From assembly GCF_900114535.1 (NCBI RefSeq), contig NZ_FOTK01000047.1, positions 1 to 33,368 on the forward strand: a stretch of DNA of 33,368 bases, in the 5' to 3' direction. Under the pieces are notes generated by a model. It did no database searches, was not told the DNA's origin, and worked only from the letters and a program-made list of their open reading frames with translations. The DNA is from Methylobacterium pseudosasicola (lineage in GTDB: Bacteria; Pseudomonadota; Alphaproteobacteria; Rhizobiales; Beijerinckiaceae). Positions 7,635 to 16,837 of the stretch are shown here, piece after piece. How positions within the stretch are numbered: the first letter of the stretch is position 1; every line of letters starts with the position of its first letter. The position numbers were made by a program, and so were the translations under genes.

Positions 7635-8804
7635 ATGAGCCGGGCCCGCGCCTATCTCGATTACAACGCGACCGCCCCCGTCCGCCCGGCCGTGGCGGAG
7701 GCGGTGGCGCGTGCGCTGATGCTGCCCGGCAATCCCTCGTCGATCCATCAGGAGGGCCGTGCCGCCCGCGCCGCTCTGGAGGCCGCCCGTGCTCAGGTCG
7801 CCGCCCTGGTCGGCGCCCGTCCGGCGCAGGTGGTGTTGACCAGCGGCGGCACGGAAGCCGCCAACGCGGTCCTGTCCGGCGCGCTCGGCCGCCAGGGGCA
7901 GCCCAAGCCGATCCGGCTCCTCCATTCGGCGACGGAACATCCCTGCGTGGCGGCCGGCCATCGCTTCGCCGCGGACGCGGTCGAGCAGTTGCCGGTCACC
8001 CCGGATGGCGTCATCGACCTCGCAGCCCTCGAAAGCCGGCTCGCTGCGCTGGCCGGCGAGAGCGTGCTGATCTCGGTCCACGCCGCGAACAACGAGACCG
8101 GCGCGGTCCAGCCCCTGCCCGAGATCGTCGCCCTGGCCCGCGCCCATGGCCGGACGCTCGTGCACAGCGACGCCGTGCAGGCGGTCGGCAAGATCGCCCT
8201 CGACATGGACGCAATCGGGCTCGATGCGCTGACCCTGTCGGGCCATAAATTCGCGGCGCCGAAGGGCGTCGGTGCGATGATCCTGGCCGAGGGCGTTGCC
8301 CTCGATACCGCGTTTCTGCGCGGCGGCGGGCAGGAGCAGCGCCAGCGTTGCGGCACCGAGTGCCTGCCGGCCATCGTCGGCATGGGCGAGGCGGCGCGGA
8401 TCGCCGGCGAGGCGCTCGACCGGGAGGCCGTGCGCCTGTCGGGTCTGCGCGACCGGATCGAGGCCGGCGTGCGCGCCCGGTCTCCCAATGCGGTGGTGTT
8501 CGCGGCCGGTGCGCCGCGCTTGCCCAACACGCTCAGCTTCGCGGTCCCGGGCCTTGAAGCCCCCGCGGCGCTGATCGCCCTCGATCTCGCCGGCGTGGCG
8601 GTGTCGTCGGGCTCGGCCTGCTCCTCGGGCAAGGTCGCGCGCTCGGCGACGCTGGCGGCGATGGGCGTCGATCCCGAGCTTGCCGGGGGTGCGCTGCGCG
8701 TCAGCCTCGGCTGGAACACGGTGGACGAGGATGCGTCACGCTTTCTCGACGCCTTCGAACGGGCCTTGCAGCCCCTATATAAGCGGCGAGGGTACGCGGC
8801 CTGA
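7635..8804 (+). CDS. Class I cysteine desulfurase (IscS/NifS-like), first gene of suf operon
   Basis: This 389-residue PLP enzyme removes sulfur from cysteine for Fe-S assembly. YLDYNATAPV opens the protein. H101 (SATEHPCV) stacks on the cofactor, HSDAVQAVGK holds the aspartate/glutamine pair, K205 is in LSGHKFAAPKG, and C329 lies on the mobile loop SSGSACSSGK, as in IscS/NifS. The usual R-x-GTEN substrate motif reads QRQRCGTECL here, so the asparagine and a flanking residue differ. In alphaproteobacterial suf operons such a gene usually follows an iscR-type regulator. None is present here, and Irr-like sites take its place. The start at 7635 is the only good ATG, with a weak GGA upstream. 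Confidence 0.87.
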   Translation: MSRARAYLDYNATAPVRPAVAEAVARALMLPGNPSSIHQEGRAARAALEAARAQVAALVGARPAQVVLTSGGTEAANAVLSGALGRQGQPKPIRLLHSATEHPCVAAGHRFAADAVEQLPVTPDGVIDLAALESRLAALAGESVLISVHAANNETGAVQPLPEIVALARAHGRTLVHSDAVQAVGKIALDMDAIGLDALTLSGHKFAAPKGVGAMILAEGVALDTAFLRGGGQEQRQRCGTECLPAIVGMGEAARIAGEALDREAVRLSGLRDRIEAGVRARSPNAVVFAAGAPRLPNTLSFAVPGLEAPAALIALDLAGVAVSSGSACSSGKVARSATLAAMGVDPELAGGALRVSLGWNTVDEDASRFLDAFERALQPLYKRRGYAA

Positions 8805-8837
8805 GCGACCGCGTCCCACGCTTTCCGACAGACGCTT

Positions 8838-8856
8838 CCCGGTCCTTGAAACCGGG
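8838..8856 (+). other. Hairpin in the desulfurase-sufB spacer
   Basis: CCCGGT (8838-8843) and ACCGGG (8851-8856) pair around a 7-nt loop, just before the sufB ribosome binding site at 8863. It is the weakest of the hairpins found in the suf spacers. There is no U-tract, so transcription termination is not implied. Confidence 0.4.
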
Positions 8857-8873
8857 CTTGCCAGGAGATGCTG

Positions 8874-10343
8874 ATGCCTGCCGTGCAGGAAACAATCGAC
8901 CGGGTCCGCTCGATCGACCTCGACCAGTACAAGTACGGGTTCGAGACCACCATCGAGATGGAGAAGTCCGCCAAGGGCATCTCCGAGGATGTCGTGCGCT
9001 TCATCTCGGCCAAGAAGAACGAGCCGGCCTGGCTGCTGGAATGGCGCCTTGACGCCTATCGGCGCTGGCTGACCATGAAGGAGCCCGAGTGGGCGCGGGT
9101 CTCGTATGACAAGGTCGATTATAACGACATCTACTACTACGCCGCGCCCAAGCGCCCGGCGGCGATGTCGCTCGACGAGATCGATCCCGAGATCCTGAAG
9201 ACCTACGAGAAGCTCGGCATCCCGCTGCGCGAGGTCGAGGTGCTGGAAGGCATCGCGCCGGAGCGCCGCGTCGCGGTCGACGCCGTGTTCGACTCGGTTT
9301 CGGTGGCCACGACCTTCAAGAAGGAACTCTCGAAGGCCGGCGTGATCTTCATGCCGATCTCCGAGGCGGTTCAGGAATATCCTGAGCTGGTGCAGAAGTA
9401 CCTGGGCACGGTGGTACCCTCGACCGACAACTTCTTCGCGACGCTGAACTCGGCGGTCTTCTCAGACGGCTCGTTCGTCTACATCCCGCCGGGCGTGCGC
9501 TGCCCGATGGAGCTGTCGACCTATTTCCGCATCAACGAGCGCGATACGGGCCAGTTCGAGCGCACGCTGATCATCGCCGACAAGGGCTCGTACGTCTCGT
9601 ATCTCGAGGGCTGCACCGCCCCGAAGCGTGACGACAACCAGCTCCACGCCGCGGTGGTCGAGCTGGTCGCCCTGGATGACGCCGAAATCAAGTACTCGAC
9701 GGTCCAGAACTGGTACCCGGGCGACAACGACGGCAAGGGTGGCATCTACAACTTCGTGACCAAGCGCGGCGATTGCCGCGGCGCCCGCTCGAAGATCTCC
9801 TGGACTCAGGTCGAGACCGGTTCGGCGATCACCTGGAAGTACCCGTCCTGCATCCTGCGCGGCGACGAATCCCGCGGCGAGTTTTACTCGATCGCGGTGT
9901 CGAACGGCATGCAGCAGGTCGATTCCGGCACCAAGATGATCCATCTCGGCAAGAACACCACCAGCCGGATCATCTCGAAGGGCATCTCCGCCGGGCGTTC
10001 GCAGAACACCTACCGGGGCCTCGTCTCGGCCCACAAGAAGGCCAAGAACGCCCGCAACTTCACCAACTGCGACTCGCTGCTGATCGGCGACCAATGCGGG
10101 GCGCACACCGTGCCCTACATCGAGTCGAAGAACGCGTCGGCGGTGTTCGAGCACGAGGCGACCACCTCGAAGATCTCCGAGGACCAGAAGTTCTACTGCC
10201 TGCAGCGCGGCCTATCCGAAGAAGAGGCGACCGCCCTCATCGTCAACGGCTTCGTCCGCGACGTGCTGCAGCAGCTGCCGATGGAGTTCGCCGTCGAGGC
10301 CCAGAAGCTGATCTCGATCAGCCTCGAAGGCTCGGTCGGCTAA
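8874..10343 (+). CDS. sufB: Fe-S cluster scaffold subunit SufB
   Basis: This 489-residue protein is the core scaffold of the SufBC2D complex, on which clusters are built in the cytosol. Recognisable blocks are the SDGSFVYIPPGV strand, CTAPKRDDNQLHAAVVELV, the IKYSTVQNWYPGDNDGKGG segment, and the late NCDSLLIGDQCGAHT stretch, which corresponds to the region holding the functional cysteine of E. coli SufB. The start is set at 8874 (MPAVQETIDRV) because AGGAG at 8863-8867 is spaced 6 nt from it. An ATG at 8868 abuts that same AGGAG and is unlikely. It sits between the desulfurase and sufC genes, as in other alphaproteobacterial suf operons. Confidence 0.96.
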   Translation: MPAVQETIDRVRSIDLDQYKYGFETTIEMEKSAKGISEDVVRFISAKKNEPAWLLEWRLDAYRRWLTMKEPEWARVSYDKVDYNDIYYYAAPKRPAAMSLDEIDPEILKTYEKLGIPLREVEVLEGIAPERRVAVDAVFDSVSVATTFKKELSKAGVIFMPISEAVQEYPELVQKYLGTVVPSTDNFFATLNSAVFSDGSFVYIPPGVRCPMELSTYFRINERDTGQFERTLIIADKGSYVSYLEGCTAPKRDDNQLHAAVVELVALDDAEIKYSTVQNWYPGDNDGKGGIYNFVTKRGDCRGARSKISWTQVETGSAITWKYPSCILRGDESRGEFYSIAVSNGMQQVDSGTKMIHLGKNTTSRIISKGISAGRSQNTYRGLVSAHKKAKNARNFTNCDSLLIGDQCGAHTVPYIESKNASAVFEHEATTSKISEDQKFYCLQRGLSEEEATALIVNGFVRDVLQQLPMEFAVEAQKLISISLEGSVG

Positions 10344-10370
10344 GTCTACCGCGGATCGACAAGATGAAGC

Positions 10371-10394
10371 GATCACGGCGCCATCGCCGTGATC
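10371..10394 (+). other. Strong hairpin in the sufB-sufC spacer
   Basis: GATCACGGCG (10371-10380) and CGCCGTGATC (10385-10394) form a perfect 10-bp stem with a CCAT loop, 28 nt after the sufB stop. The remaining 147 nt to sufC hold no convincing gene. There is no U-tract, so it is more likely an mRNA-stabilising or processing structure, or a partial attenuator, than a full terminator. This is inferred. Confidence 0.6.
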
Positions 10395-10541
10395 GCCGGC
10401 CGGATCGAGCGAAGGCTTCGACGCTCAATATCCGTGCGGGAAAGCTTTCAGAATGGCCGTCCCGGTGGCGGCACGACAGGAACTGACGGCGCGCAGTCGG
10501 CGCACGGGTCCGGCCCGCCGTTCGATAGGACTTGAACTAAC

Positions 10542-11294
<753 letters not shown>

Positions 11295-11298
11295 GCCC

Positions 11299-12621
11299 AT
11301 GGCGGACATTCAGAACCTGCGCACCAGCGCCGAGACCGGGCTGTCGAGCCTGTTCGAATCGGCGCGTAAGAGCTTCGCCTCGGAAGAGGCGATCGCCCGC
11401 GAGGAGGCGTTCCGCTTCTTCGAAGCGACCGGCCTGCCGAGCCGGCGGGTGGAGGCGTTCAAGTACACCGACCTGCGCGCCGCCATGAAGGAGGCCGTGC
11501 CCCCGGCCGAGGCGCCGTCGGCGGAGGCCGCACAAGCGGCCGTCGCCTCCGCCAAGGGCTTTGCCGGCATCGACGCCGCGCGCCTGACCTTCGTCAACGG
11601 CCATCTCATCCGCGCGCTCTCGGACCTCGACGGCTTGCCGGCCGGCCTCACGGTCACGCCGCTGAACGACGCGATGGGCAAGAGCGATGCCCGCCTCAGG
11701 CTGCTGGCCCCGGTCGAGCAGGCCCGGGAGAACCCGGTCTATCAGCTCAACACCGCCTTCCTGGCCGACGGCGCGCTGATCTCGGTGGCCGCCGGCACGA
11801 AGATCGAGCGGGCGCTGCACCTGCGTTTCATCGGCAGCGGCTCCGAAGCCTTCTCCACCGCCACCCGCGTGCTGGTCGATCTCGGCGACGGCGCGGAGCT
11901 GACCCTGCTGGAGAGCCACGAGGGTCCCGACAGCATCACCTACCAACCGAACGACGCTCTGGACGTGCGGGTCGGCAAGCAGGCCGTGTTCCGTCACGCC
12001 CGGCTCAACCGCGAGGGCAAGGCCGCCATCGCGCTCTCGACGATCAGCGTGCGGCTCGACGACGAGGCGCAACTGGAGACGGTCAACCTCGTCACCGGTG
12101 CCGTCCTCTCGCGCCATCAGATCTTCATGCATGTCGCGGGCGAGAACGTGAACGCCGTGGTCAACGGCGCCGCGATGCTGGGCAACGGCCAGCTGGCCGA
12201 TTCGACTCTGCTCGCCGATCATGCCGCCGTGGGCGGCGTCGGACGCGAGATGTTCAAGACGGTGATCGACGGGGACGCCACCGGCGTGTTCCAGGGCAAG
12301 ATCATCGTCCGACAGGCCGCGCAGCAGACCGACGGCAAGATGAAGTCGGATTGCCTGCTCCTCAGCGATGAGGGGCAGATGATGAACAAGCCGGAACTCG
12401 AGATCTTCGCCGACGACGTCGCTTGCGGCCATGGTGCCACCTGCGGCGCACCGGACGACGACCTGCTGTTCTACCTGATGGCCCGCGGCCTGCCCCGCGC
12501 GGTCGCCGAGAGCCTGCTGGTCCAGGCCTTCGTCGGCGAGGCTGTCGAGTCGGTCACGCACGAAGGCGCCCGCGCGGCGCTGATCGGCGAGATCGAGGCT
12601 TGGCTCGCGGCGCGCGCCTGA
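11299..12621 (+). CDS. sufD: Fe-S assembly protein SufD
   Basis: This 440-residue paralogue of SufB forms the SufB-SufD heterodimer that accepts sulfur and iron. The C-terminal block ELEIFADDVACGHGATCG, followed by LMARGLPRAVAESLLVQAF, is characteristic of SufD. The SRRVEAFKYTDLR segment near residues 50-62 is typical of its N-terminal part. The ATG at 11299 (MADIQNLRT) lies 4 nt after the sufC stop, implying translational coupling; an in-frame ATG further upstream lies inside sufC. It is followed by a 128-nt spacer with two hairpins. Confidence 0.95.
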   Translation: MADIQNLRTSAETGLSSLFESARKSFASEEAIAREEAFRFFEATGLPSRRVEAFKYTDLRAAMKEAVPPAEAPSAEAAQAAVASAKGFAGIDAARLTFVNGHLIRALSDLDGLPAGLTVTPLNDAMGKSDARLRLLAPVEQARENPVYQLNTAFLADGALISVAAGTKIERALHLRFIGSGSEAFSTATRVLVDLGDGAELTLLESHEGPDSITYQPNDALDVRVGKQAVFRHARLNREGKAAIALSTISVRLDDEAQLETVNLVTGAVLSRHQIFMHVAGENVNAVVNGAAMLGNGQLADSTLLADHAAVGGVGREMFKTVIDGDATGVFQGKIIVRQAAQQTDGKMKSDCLLLSDEGQMMNKPELEIFADDVACGHGATCGAPDDDLLFYLMARGLPRAVAESLLVQAFVGEAVESVTHEGARAALIGEIEAWLAARA

Positions 12622-12631
12622 CCCGCCGGCT

Positions 12632-12683
12632 GGTCCCGATCCGGGACCGCAACGATCGTTCGGAGGCCTCTATCGAGGCCTCC
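12632..12683 (+). other. Two tandem hairpins in the sufD-sufS spacer
   Basis: Stem 1 is GGTCCCG / CGGGACC (12632-12638 with 12642-12648, 3-nt loop). Stem 2 is GGAGGCCTC / GAGGCCTCC (12662-12670 with 12675-12683, loop TATC). Both are perfect and lie between the sufD stop and the sufS start. Neither has a U-tract. They may set relative transcript levels of the SufBCD and SufS parts of the operon; that role is inferred. Confidence 0.58.
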
Positions 12684-12749
12684 GCGTCACTCCGGCGCCT
12701 CCGAGGAGGTTGCCCCTGGGACGGACTCAGGTCTCAAAAGGTCGCGACG

Positions 12750-13994
12750 ATGAACGCACCCGTCCTCACCACCGGCTACGACGTCGCGGCGATCCGCAAG
12801 GACTTCCCGATCCTGTCGCAGACGGTCTACGGCAAGCCGCTGGTCTATCTCGACAACGCCGCCTCGGCACAGAAGCCGAAGCAGGTCATCGACGCGATGG
12901 TCTCCTGCATGGAGACCGGCTACGCCAACGTCCATCGCGGCCTGCACTTCATGGCGAACGCCGCCACGGAAGGCTTCGAGGGCGCCCGGGAGACCACGCG
13001 CCAGTTCCTCAACGCGGCCTCCACCGACGAGATCATCTTCACCCGCAATGCCACCGAGGCCTACAACCTCGTGGCGTCCAGCATGGGCTGGGCCGGGCTG
13101 ATCGGCGAGGGTGATGAGATCATCCTGTCGATCATGGAGCATCACTCCAACATCGTGCCTTGGCACTTCCTGCGCGAGCGGCGCGGGGCCGTGATCAAGT
13201 GGGCGCCGGTCGATGAGGACGGCAACTTCCTCGTCGACGAATACGAGAAGCTGTTCACGCCGCGCACCAAGATGGTGGCGATCACCCATATGTCGAACGT
13301 CCTGGGCACGGTGACGCCGGCGGAGGAGATCGTCCGCATCGCCCACGCCCACGGCGTGCCGGTGCTGCTCGACGGGGCGCAGAGCGCCGTCCACCAGCCA
13401 ATCGACGTGCGCGCGCTCGACTGCGACTTCTTCGTCTTCACCGGCCACAAGGTCTACGGGCCGACCGGCATCGGCGTCCTCTACGGCAAGAAGGAATGGC
13501 TGGAGCGCCTGCCGCCCTATCAGGGCGGCGGCGAAATGATCCGCACCGTCAGCCAGGATACGGTCACCTACAACGACCCACCGCACCGCTTCGAGGCTGG
13601 CACCCCGGCGATCGTCGAGGCGGTGGGACTTGGCGCAGCGCTCGAATACATGCTCGGGCTCGGCCGTGAGAACATCGCGGCGCACGAGGCGACGCTGACC
13701 CGCTACGCCCATGAGCGCCTCGGCGCCATGAACGCCCTGCGGATCATCGGCACCGCCAAGGGCAAGGGCGGCGTGGTCAGCTTTGAGATGAAGGGGGCGC
13801 ATGCCCACGACATTGCCACGGTGATCGACCGTCAGGGCGTCGCGGTCCGCGCCGGGACCCATTGCGCCATGCCGCTGCTCACGCGCTTCGGCGTGACGTC
13901 CACCTGCCGGGCCTCGTTCGGCCTGTACACCACCACCGCCGAGATCGACGCCCTTGCCGAGGCGCTCGGCAGAGCCGAGATGATGTTCGCCTGA
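12750..13994 (+). CDS. sufS: Class II cysteine desulfurase SufS
   Basis: This 414-residue PLP enzyme is the dedicated sulfur donor for SufB. Motifs are YLDNAASAQKPKQVI (33-47), NVHRGLH, EHHSNIVPW with the PLP-stacking histidine, DGAQSAVH, the Schiff-base lysine K234 in TGHKVYGPTG, and the catalytic cysteine C372 in RAGTHCAMPLL on the short class II loop. The ATG at 12750 (MNAPVLTTGYDV) matches SufS N-termini; a much longer in-frame extension back to 12423 lies inside sufD in another frame and is rejected. No SufE or SufU partner gene is present in the window, so the sulfur acceptor must be encoded elsewhere or be replaced. Confidence 0.95.
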   Translation: MNAPVLTTGYDVAAIRKDFPILSQTVYGKPLVYLDNAASAQKPKQVIDAMVSCMETGYANVHRGLHFMANAATEGFEGARETTRQFLNAASTDEIIFTRNATEAYNLVASSMGWAGLIGEGDEIILSIMEHHSNIVPWHFLRERRGAVIKWAPVDEDGNFLVDEYEKLFTPRTKMVAITHMSNVLGTVTPAEEIVRIAHAHGVPVLLDGAQSAVHQPIDVRALDCDFFVFTGHKVYGPTGIGVLYGKKEWLERLPPYQGGGEMIRTVSQDTVTYNDPPHRFEAGTPAIVEAVGLGAALEYMLGLGRENIAAHEATLTRYAHERLGAMNALRIIGTAKGKGGVVSFEMKGAHAHDIATVIDRQGVAVRAGTHCAMPLLTRFGVTSTCRASFGLYTTTAEIDALAEALGRAEMMFA

Positions 13995-14085
13995 TCGGCG
14001 CACCGGCCCGAACCTGATCGTGCGGGCATGCGCGAGCTGCGATGAAACCGGTTCCGTCTGTGCGGGCCCGGGGGAGAAGGAAACC

Positions 14086-14469
14086 ATGAGCACCGACGCC
14101 ACAATCACCGGCGGCGCCAACGCCCCCGCGGTCGAAGCCGCCTCGGCGATCCCGCCGGCCGAGCTGGACCGGCTGACCGACGACATCGTCGCCGCGCTGA
14201 AATCCGTCTACGATCCGGAGATCCCGGCCGACATCTACGAGCTCGGCCTGATCTACAAGGTCGATATCGGCGACGACCGAAAGGTCGCGATCGACATGAC
14301 CCTCACGGCCCCCGGCTGCCCCGTCGCCGGCGAAATGCCGGGCTGGGTCGAGAACGCCGTCAGCGCCGTGCCGGGGGTGCAATCCTGCGCCGTGACGATG
14401 GTGTTCGATCCGCCGTGGGACCAGAGCCGCATGTCCGACGAAGCCCGTGTGGCCCTGGACATGTGGTAG
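14086..14469 (+). CDS. sufT: SufT-like Fe-S assembly factor (MIP18/DUF59 domain)
   Basis: A 127-residue protein with a disordered, Ala-rich N-terminus (about 25 residues) followed by a DUF59 domain: VYDPEIPADIYELGLIYKV (41-59), then LTAPGCPVAGEMP with C78. The domain is found in SufT/PaaD/MIP18 proteins that help mature Fe-S enzymes. In many bacteria the gene closes the suf operon, as here. A GAAGGAAACC ribosome binding site precedes the ATG at 14086. The gene ends 6 nt before the convergent Uma2 gene, so the operon terminator, if any, must lie within that gene. No sufA-type carrier gene follows. Confidence 0.9.
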   Translation: MSTDATITGGANAPAVEAASAIPPAELDRLTDDIVAALKSVYDPEIPADIYELGLIYKVDIGDDRKVAIDMTLTAPGCPVAGEMPGWVENAVSAVPGVQSCAVTMVFDPPWDQSRMSDEARVALDMW

Positions 14470-14475
14470 GGCGCA

Positions 14476-15039
14476 TCAGGCCGGCCCACGCCCCGGCTCG
14501 AAGGCGACCGCGTCATAGATGTCGGACAGCGCGAGCCGGGCACCGATCTCGGGCAGGTCGATGATGTCCGTCAGCGCCTCGTAGGTCTCCGCCGGCCAAG
14601 AATCTTCCACGTGGCGGTAGAGTAGGACGCTCGGAAAGCGCGTCTCCACCAGCAGGATGCCGCGCAGGGTCGGGTGACACCGGTACTCGTCGAGCTTCCG
14701 GAACCGATCGACGCTGCTGGTCGAGGGCGAGAGAACCTCGACCACGAGCCGGGGCGCGCGGCTCTCGTAGTTGTCGCGCACGCGCTCGCCGCATTCCACC
14801 GTGATGTCGGGGCGCCGGAGCGTCGCGATGCTGGTGCGCAGGACGATGTCGTCCGTCGTCGGGCGGCAGCCGCTGCCGCGGAGCTGCGGATGCAGCGTGG
14901 CGATGATGTTGACCGTCACCTGATCGTGCTGGGTGCTCGCGCCGGTCATCATCTTGATGTGCGGCACCGGCACGCCGTCCACGAGCTCGTAGAGCCCGTC
15001 CTGGCCGAGCTGCCAGGCGAAAAACTCCTCCGCATTCAT
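14476..15039 (-). CDS. Uma2-family putative endonuclease (DUF820)
   Basis: This 187-residue protein has the restriction-endonuclease-like fold typical of Uma2 proteins. It contains LYELVDGVPVPHIKM near residues 16-30, the PD core in TLRRPDITVECGE, the E-x-L block LVVEVLSPSTSSVDRF, and the following KLDEYR. The pattern D...(E)VLSPST...D..K..EY is the predicted metal-binding site. The biological role of the family is unknown; members are scattered, often in variable regions, and may be transposon-derived or toxin-like. It converges on sufT. The start at 15039 gives MNAEEFFAWQ. Confidence 0.82.
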   Translation of the reverse strand: MNAEEFFAWQLGQDGLYELVDGVPVPHIKMMTGASTQHDQVTVNIIATLHPQLRGSGCRPTTDDIVLRTSIATLRRPDITVECGERVRDNYESRAPRLVVEVLSPSTSSVDRFRKLDEYRCHPTLRGILLVETRFPSVLLYRHVEDSWPAETYEALTDIIDLPEIGARLALSDIYDAVAFEPGRGPA

Positions 15040-15519
15040 GCGCTGGGTCGCAGGTTCGGCCGCGGCAATCTCCCTCGGCCACGGCGAGCGTAGGGAGCCT
15101 TACGGAAAAGGCAAATCCCGGCCGCGCTGGGCCAGCGGCGGCCCGGGGTTGGCCCCAACGCCGGCAATCGGACAGGCAGACATCGACAGATCGGCGTCTT
15201 CGTCGAACATCTGGCACTCAATACCAGTTCATATTTACAATCCGATGGCGAAAATTTCACGTACCATTACTATCCGCGAAGGCGGCGCAGACGAAATTCC
15301 GGTCCAACGCGGCATTTCCTTGATTGGAGAGACAGTTAATCAGCCGAATACGCACAGTCCAGACAGAACAAGATTTTGTCTCGACTGCTCAATAACAGCC
15401 ACGCCAACCTCCGTATGTATCAATTTACGGTGCCGTTAATATTTCGGTAACCACGATTGCCCGAAGGGTCGTGGGCCGCCGGTTCAGGCGGTTTCGTTCG
15501 GTGCAGACGGTGACGTGAG
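15040..15519. other. AT-richer intergenic stretch without a confident gene
   Basis: From about 15215 to 15450 the base composition drops clearly below that of the neighbours (runs such as CATATTTACAATCC and CCGTTAATATTTCGG). A frame opening at ATG 15245 could encode 64 residues (MAKISRTITIREGGADEIPV...), but its codon use is unlike the surrounding genes and no family is recognised. It may be a remnant of foreign DNA or a long regulatory spacer. No RNA gene was identified. Confidence 0.45.
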
Positions 15520-15858
15520 ATGGGTCCGGGTTACGTGGTTGCGGCGGTTTTTGAGACGTCCGGACTGATCGGTCTCGTGGTCGGCGGGCTCGTGCTCCGC
15601 GCCGAGCGGCAGGCGCGGGTGGCCGACCTGCGCGACTTCCTCCGTTCCGGTCAAAGCGCGCTCTCCGCATCGGGACTGGCCTCGCCGAGCCGCTGGCGCG
15701 GAGGCGCGTCGCGGGTCGTCAACGTTCCGGTCGGCGCGCATCGCCGTGGGGCGGGTCAGTCGCGCGAGTCGGTTGCGCGTTCGGCCCTCGGACGCGCGAT
15801 CGGGCAGAGCAACATCCGGACCGCACCCCGGCGCATGGCGCCGATCAACGCAGGATGA
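15520..15858 (+). CDS. Hypothetical 112-residue protein with N-terminal membrane segment
   Basis: The frame opens at ATG 15520 and encodes MGPGYVVAAVFETSGLIG followed by LVVGGLVLRAERQARVADL, that is one likely transmembrane helix and then a basic, low-complexity C-terminal part rich in Arg, Ser and Gly. Third codon positions are GC-rich as in neighbouring genes. No domain is recognised and the ribosome binding site is poor. It converges with, and overlaps by 14 nt, a small membrane ORF on the other strand. It is probably real but lineage-restricted; a chance ORF in GC-rich DNA remains possible. Confidence 0.4.
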   Translation: MGPGYVVAAVFETSGLIGLVVGGLVLRAERQARVADLRDFLRSGQSALSASGLASPSRWRGGASRVVNVPVGAHRRGAGQSRESVARSALGRAIGQSNIRTAPRRMAPINAG

Positions 15859-15934
15859 TGTCGAGGCCGCTACCGAGCAGGGTGACGGCGCTGAGCAGGA
15901 GCATGAACTTCAGGTCTTCGAAACGCGTGCTCAT
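15845..15934 (-). CDS. Putative 29-residue membrane micro-protein
   Basis: ATG at 15934 with an AAGGA ribosome binding site about 7 nt upstream on the minus strand. The peptide MSTRFEDLKFMLLLSAVTLL continues GSGLDIILR: a charged N-terminus and one hydrophobic helix. The combination of a good ribosome binding site and a clean amphipathic/hydrophobic pattern makes it more credible than a random short ORF. No family is known to me. It lies in the variable segment between the Uma2 gene and the ABC transporter. Confidence 0.45.
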   Translation of the reverse strand: MSTRFEDLKFMLLLSAVTLLGSGLDIILR

Positions 15935-15994
15935 GATCGATCCTTATCTATCAAGGGGTTCGTCGCTGCTCGGATGCGGGATTATCACCTGATT

Positions 15995-16016
15995 AACGAC
16001 TCTTTCGCGAGTCGTT
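15995..16016. repeat. Inverted repeat with two GANTC sites
   Basis: AACGACTC (15995-16002) and GAGTCGTT (16009-16016) form a perfect 8-bp dyad with a 6-nt centre. Each arm carries one GANTC, the target of the cell-cycle methylase CcrM in alphaproteobacteria. It lies about 60 nt upstream of the minus-strand micro-ORF, in an AT-richer spacer. It could be an operator or a hairpin; the function is not known. Confidence 0.45.
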
Positions 16017-16171
16017 TCAGGAACTGTTAGGGATTGGTTCGCGCTTTCCATTCGGTAAGGTTGATAAGTGGTTAAGATCAGCCTGTGCTGCCGGACCGGT
16101 GTTAACCCTGGTTCGGCAGGCCGGCCGTGCGGCGCCGCACGGTCGCGAGGCAACAGGGAAGGCGCAGGCTC

Positions 16172-16483
16172 ATGACGCAGCCATCGACCAACGCGATCGT
16201 GCGGGCGCGCGACTGGATGTTCCGGGACCGCGGGACCGGCGCCATCACCGTGGCGCAATGGCCGAACCTGCCGCTCTGGCTTTTTTTCGGGCTTACGCTG
16301 GCAGCCTGGCTCGCACGCGGCGCCGAGCCCATTGCGTCGTGGCTGGGCATCGCCGCCGATCTCGCCCTCGGCTGGTGGGCAGTCGACGAGCTCGTTCGCG
16401 GCGTCAATCCGTGGCGCAGGCTGCTCGGCCTCGCCACGCTGGTCGGTCTCGCGGCGCTCATTACACTTCGGAGCGGCGGCTAG
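16172..16483 (+). CDS. Hypothetical small membrane protein, 103 residues
   Basis: The ATG at 16172 gives MTQPSTNAIVRARDWMFRDR, then hydrophobic segments at about residues 31-45 (LPLWLFFGLTLAAWL), 52-70 (IAASWLGIAADLALGWWAVDEL region) and 84-98 (LLGLATLVGLAALITL). It is therefore a small inner-membrane protein with two or three helices. The GTGAITVAQWPNLPLW stretch before the first helix is distinctive. It resembles uncharacterised proteins common in Methylobacterium-type genomes; I cannot name a family or role. Codon use matches the neighbours. Upstream in-frame starts back to 16127 are less likely because they lack a hydrophobic or conserved extension. Confidence 0.62.
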   Translation: MTQPSTNAIVRARDWMFRDRGTGAITVAQWPNLPLWLFFGLTLAAWLARGAEPIASWLGIAADLALGWWAVDELVRGVNPWRRLLGLATLVGLAALITLRSGG

Positions 16484-16664
16484 AGCGCGCGCCGCCGATA
16501 TGAAAGCCGGCTCAGCGTCGGCGGCCGGCCGTTCGGTGGCACAGGTTTTTGAAAGCGCTTCTACCGATTTCAGCGATCGGCATTTGCATTCCCTATGAGT
16601 GATCAGGATTGACCGGCAATCCATTCTATCGCAACACTTAATTCTTACGGCCCGATTTACTGCA

Positions 16665-16701
16665 TCAACCGAAATTCAACCGGCACTAGAATTTCGGTTG
16701 A
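16665..16701. promoter_or_regulatory. Long perfect dyad (13-bp arms)
   Basis: TCAACCGAAATTC (16665-16677) and GAATTTCGGTTGA (16689-16701) are perfect inverted repeats around an 11-nt centre, in an AT-richer spacer 137 nt upstream of the 82-residue ORF at 16838. The size and symmetry suit an operator for a dimeric regulator or a stable RNA hairpin. No U-tract follows on either strand, so a simple terminator is less likely. Confidence 0.55.
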
Positions 16702-16837
16702 CTACTGAGACGCGCATCGATCGATTGCGATGCAGCAAAAACTCATGAATGGTTACCTCGGATTTTGCCCCGGGAAGCGACAGGTCTGTCGACTCGCGCG
16801 CTCCCATGCTCGGCTTCAGTTTGGGCTGGAAGGCACG

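Noticed and set aside
10364..10486. Arg-rich open frame between sufB and sufC
   Set aside because: It spans the hairpin, has no ribosome binding site and encodes a low-complexity basic peptide; better seen as a structured spacer.
12423..12749. 109-codon N-terminal extension of SufS
   Set aside because: It overlaps sufD in another frame and is Arg/Pro-rich nonsense; the ATG at 12750 matches SufS N-termini.
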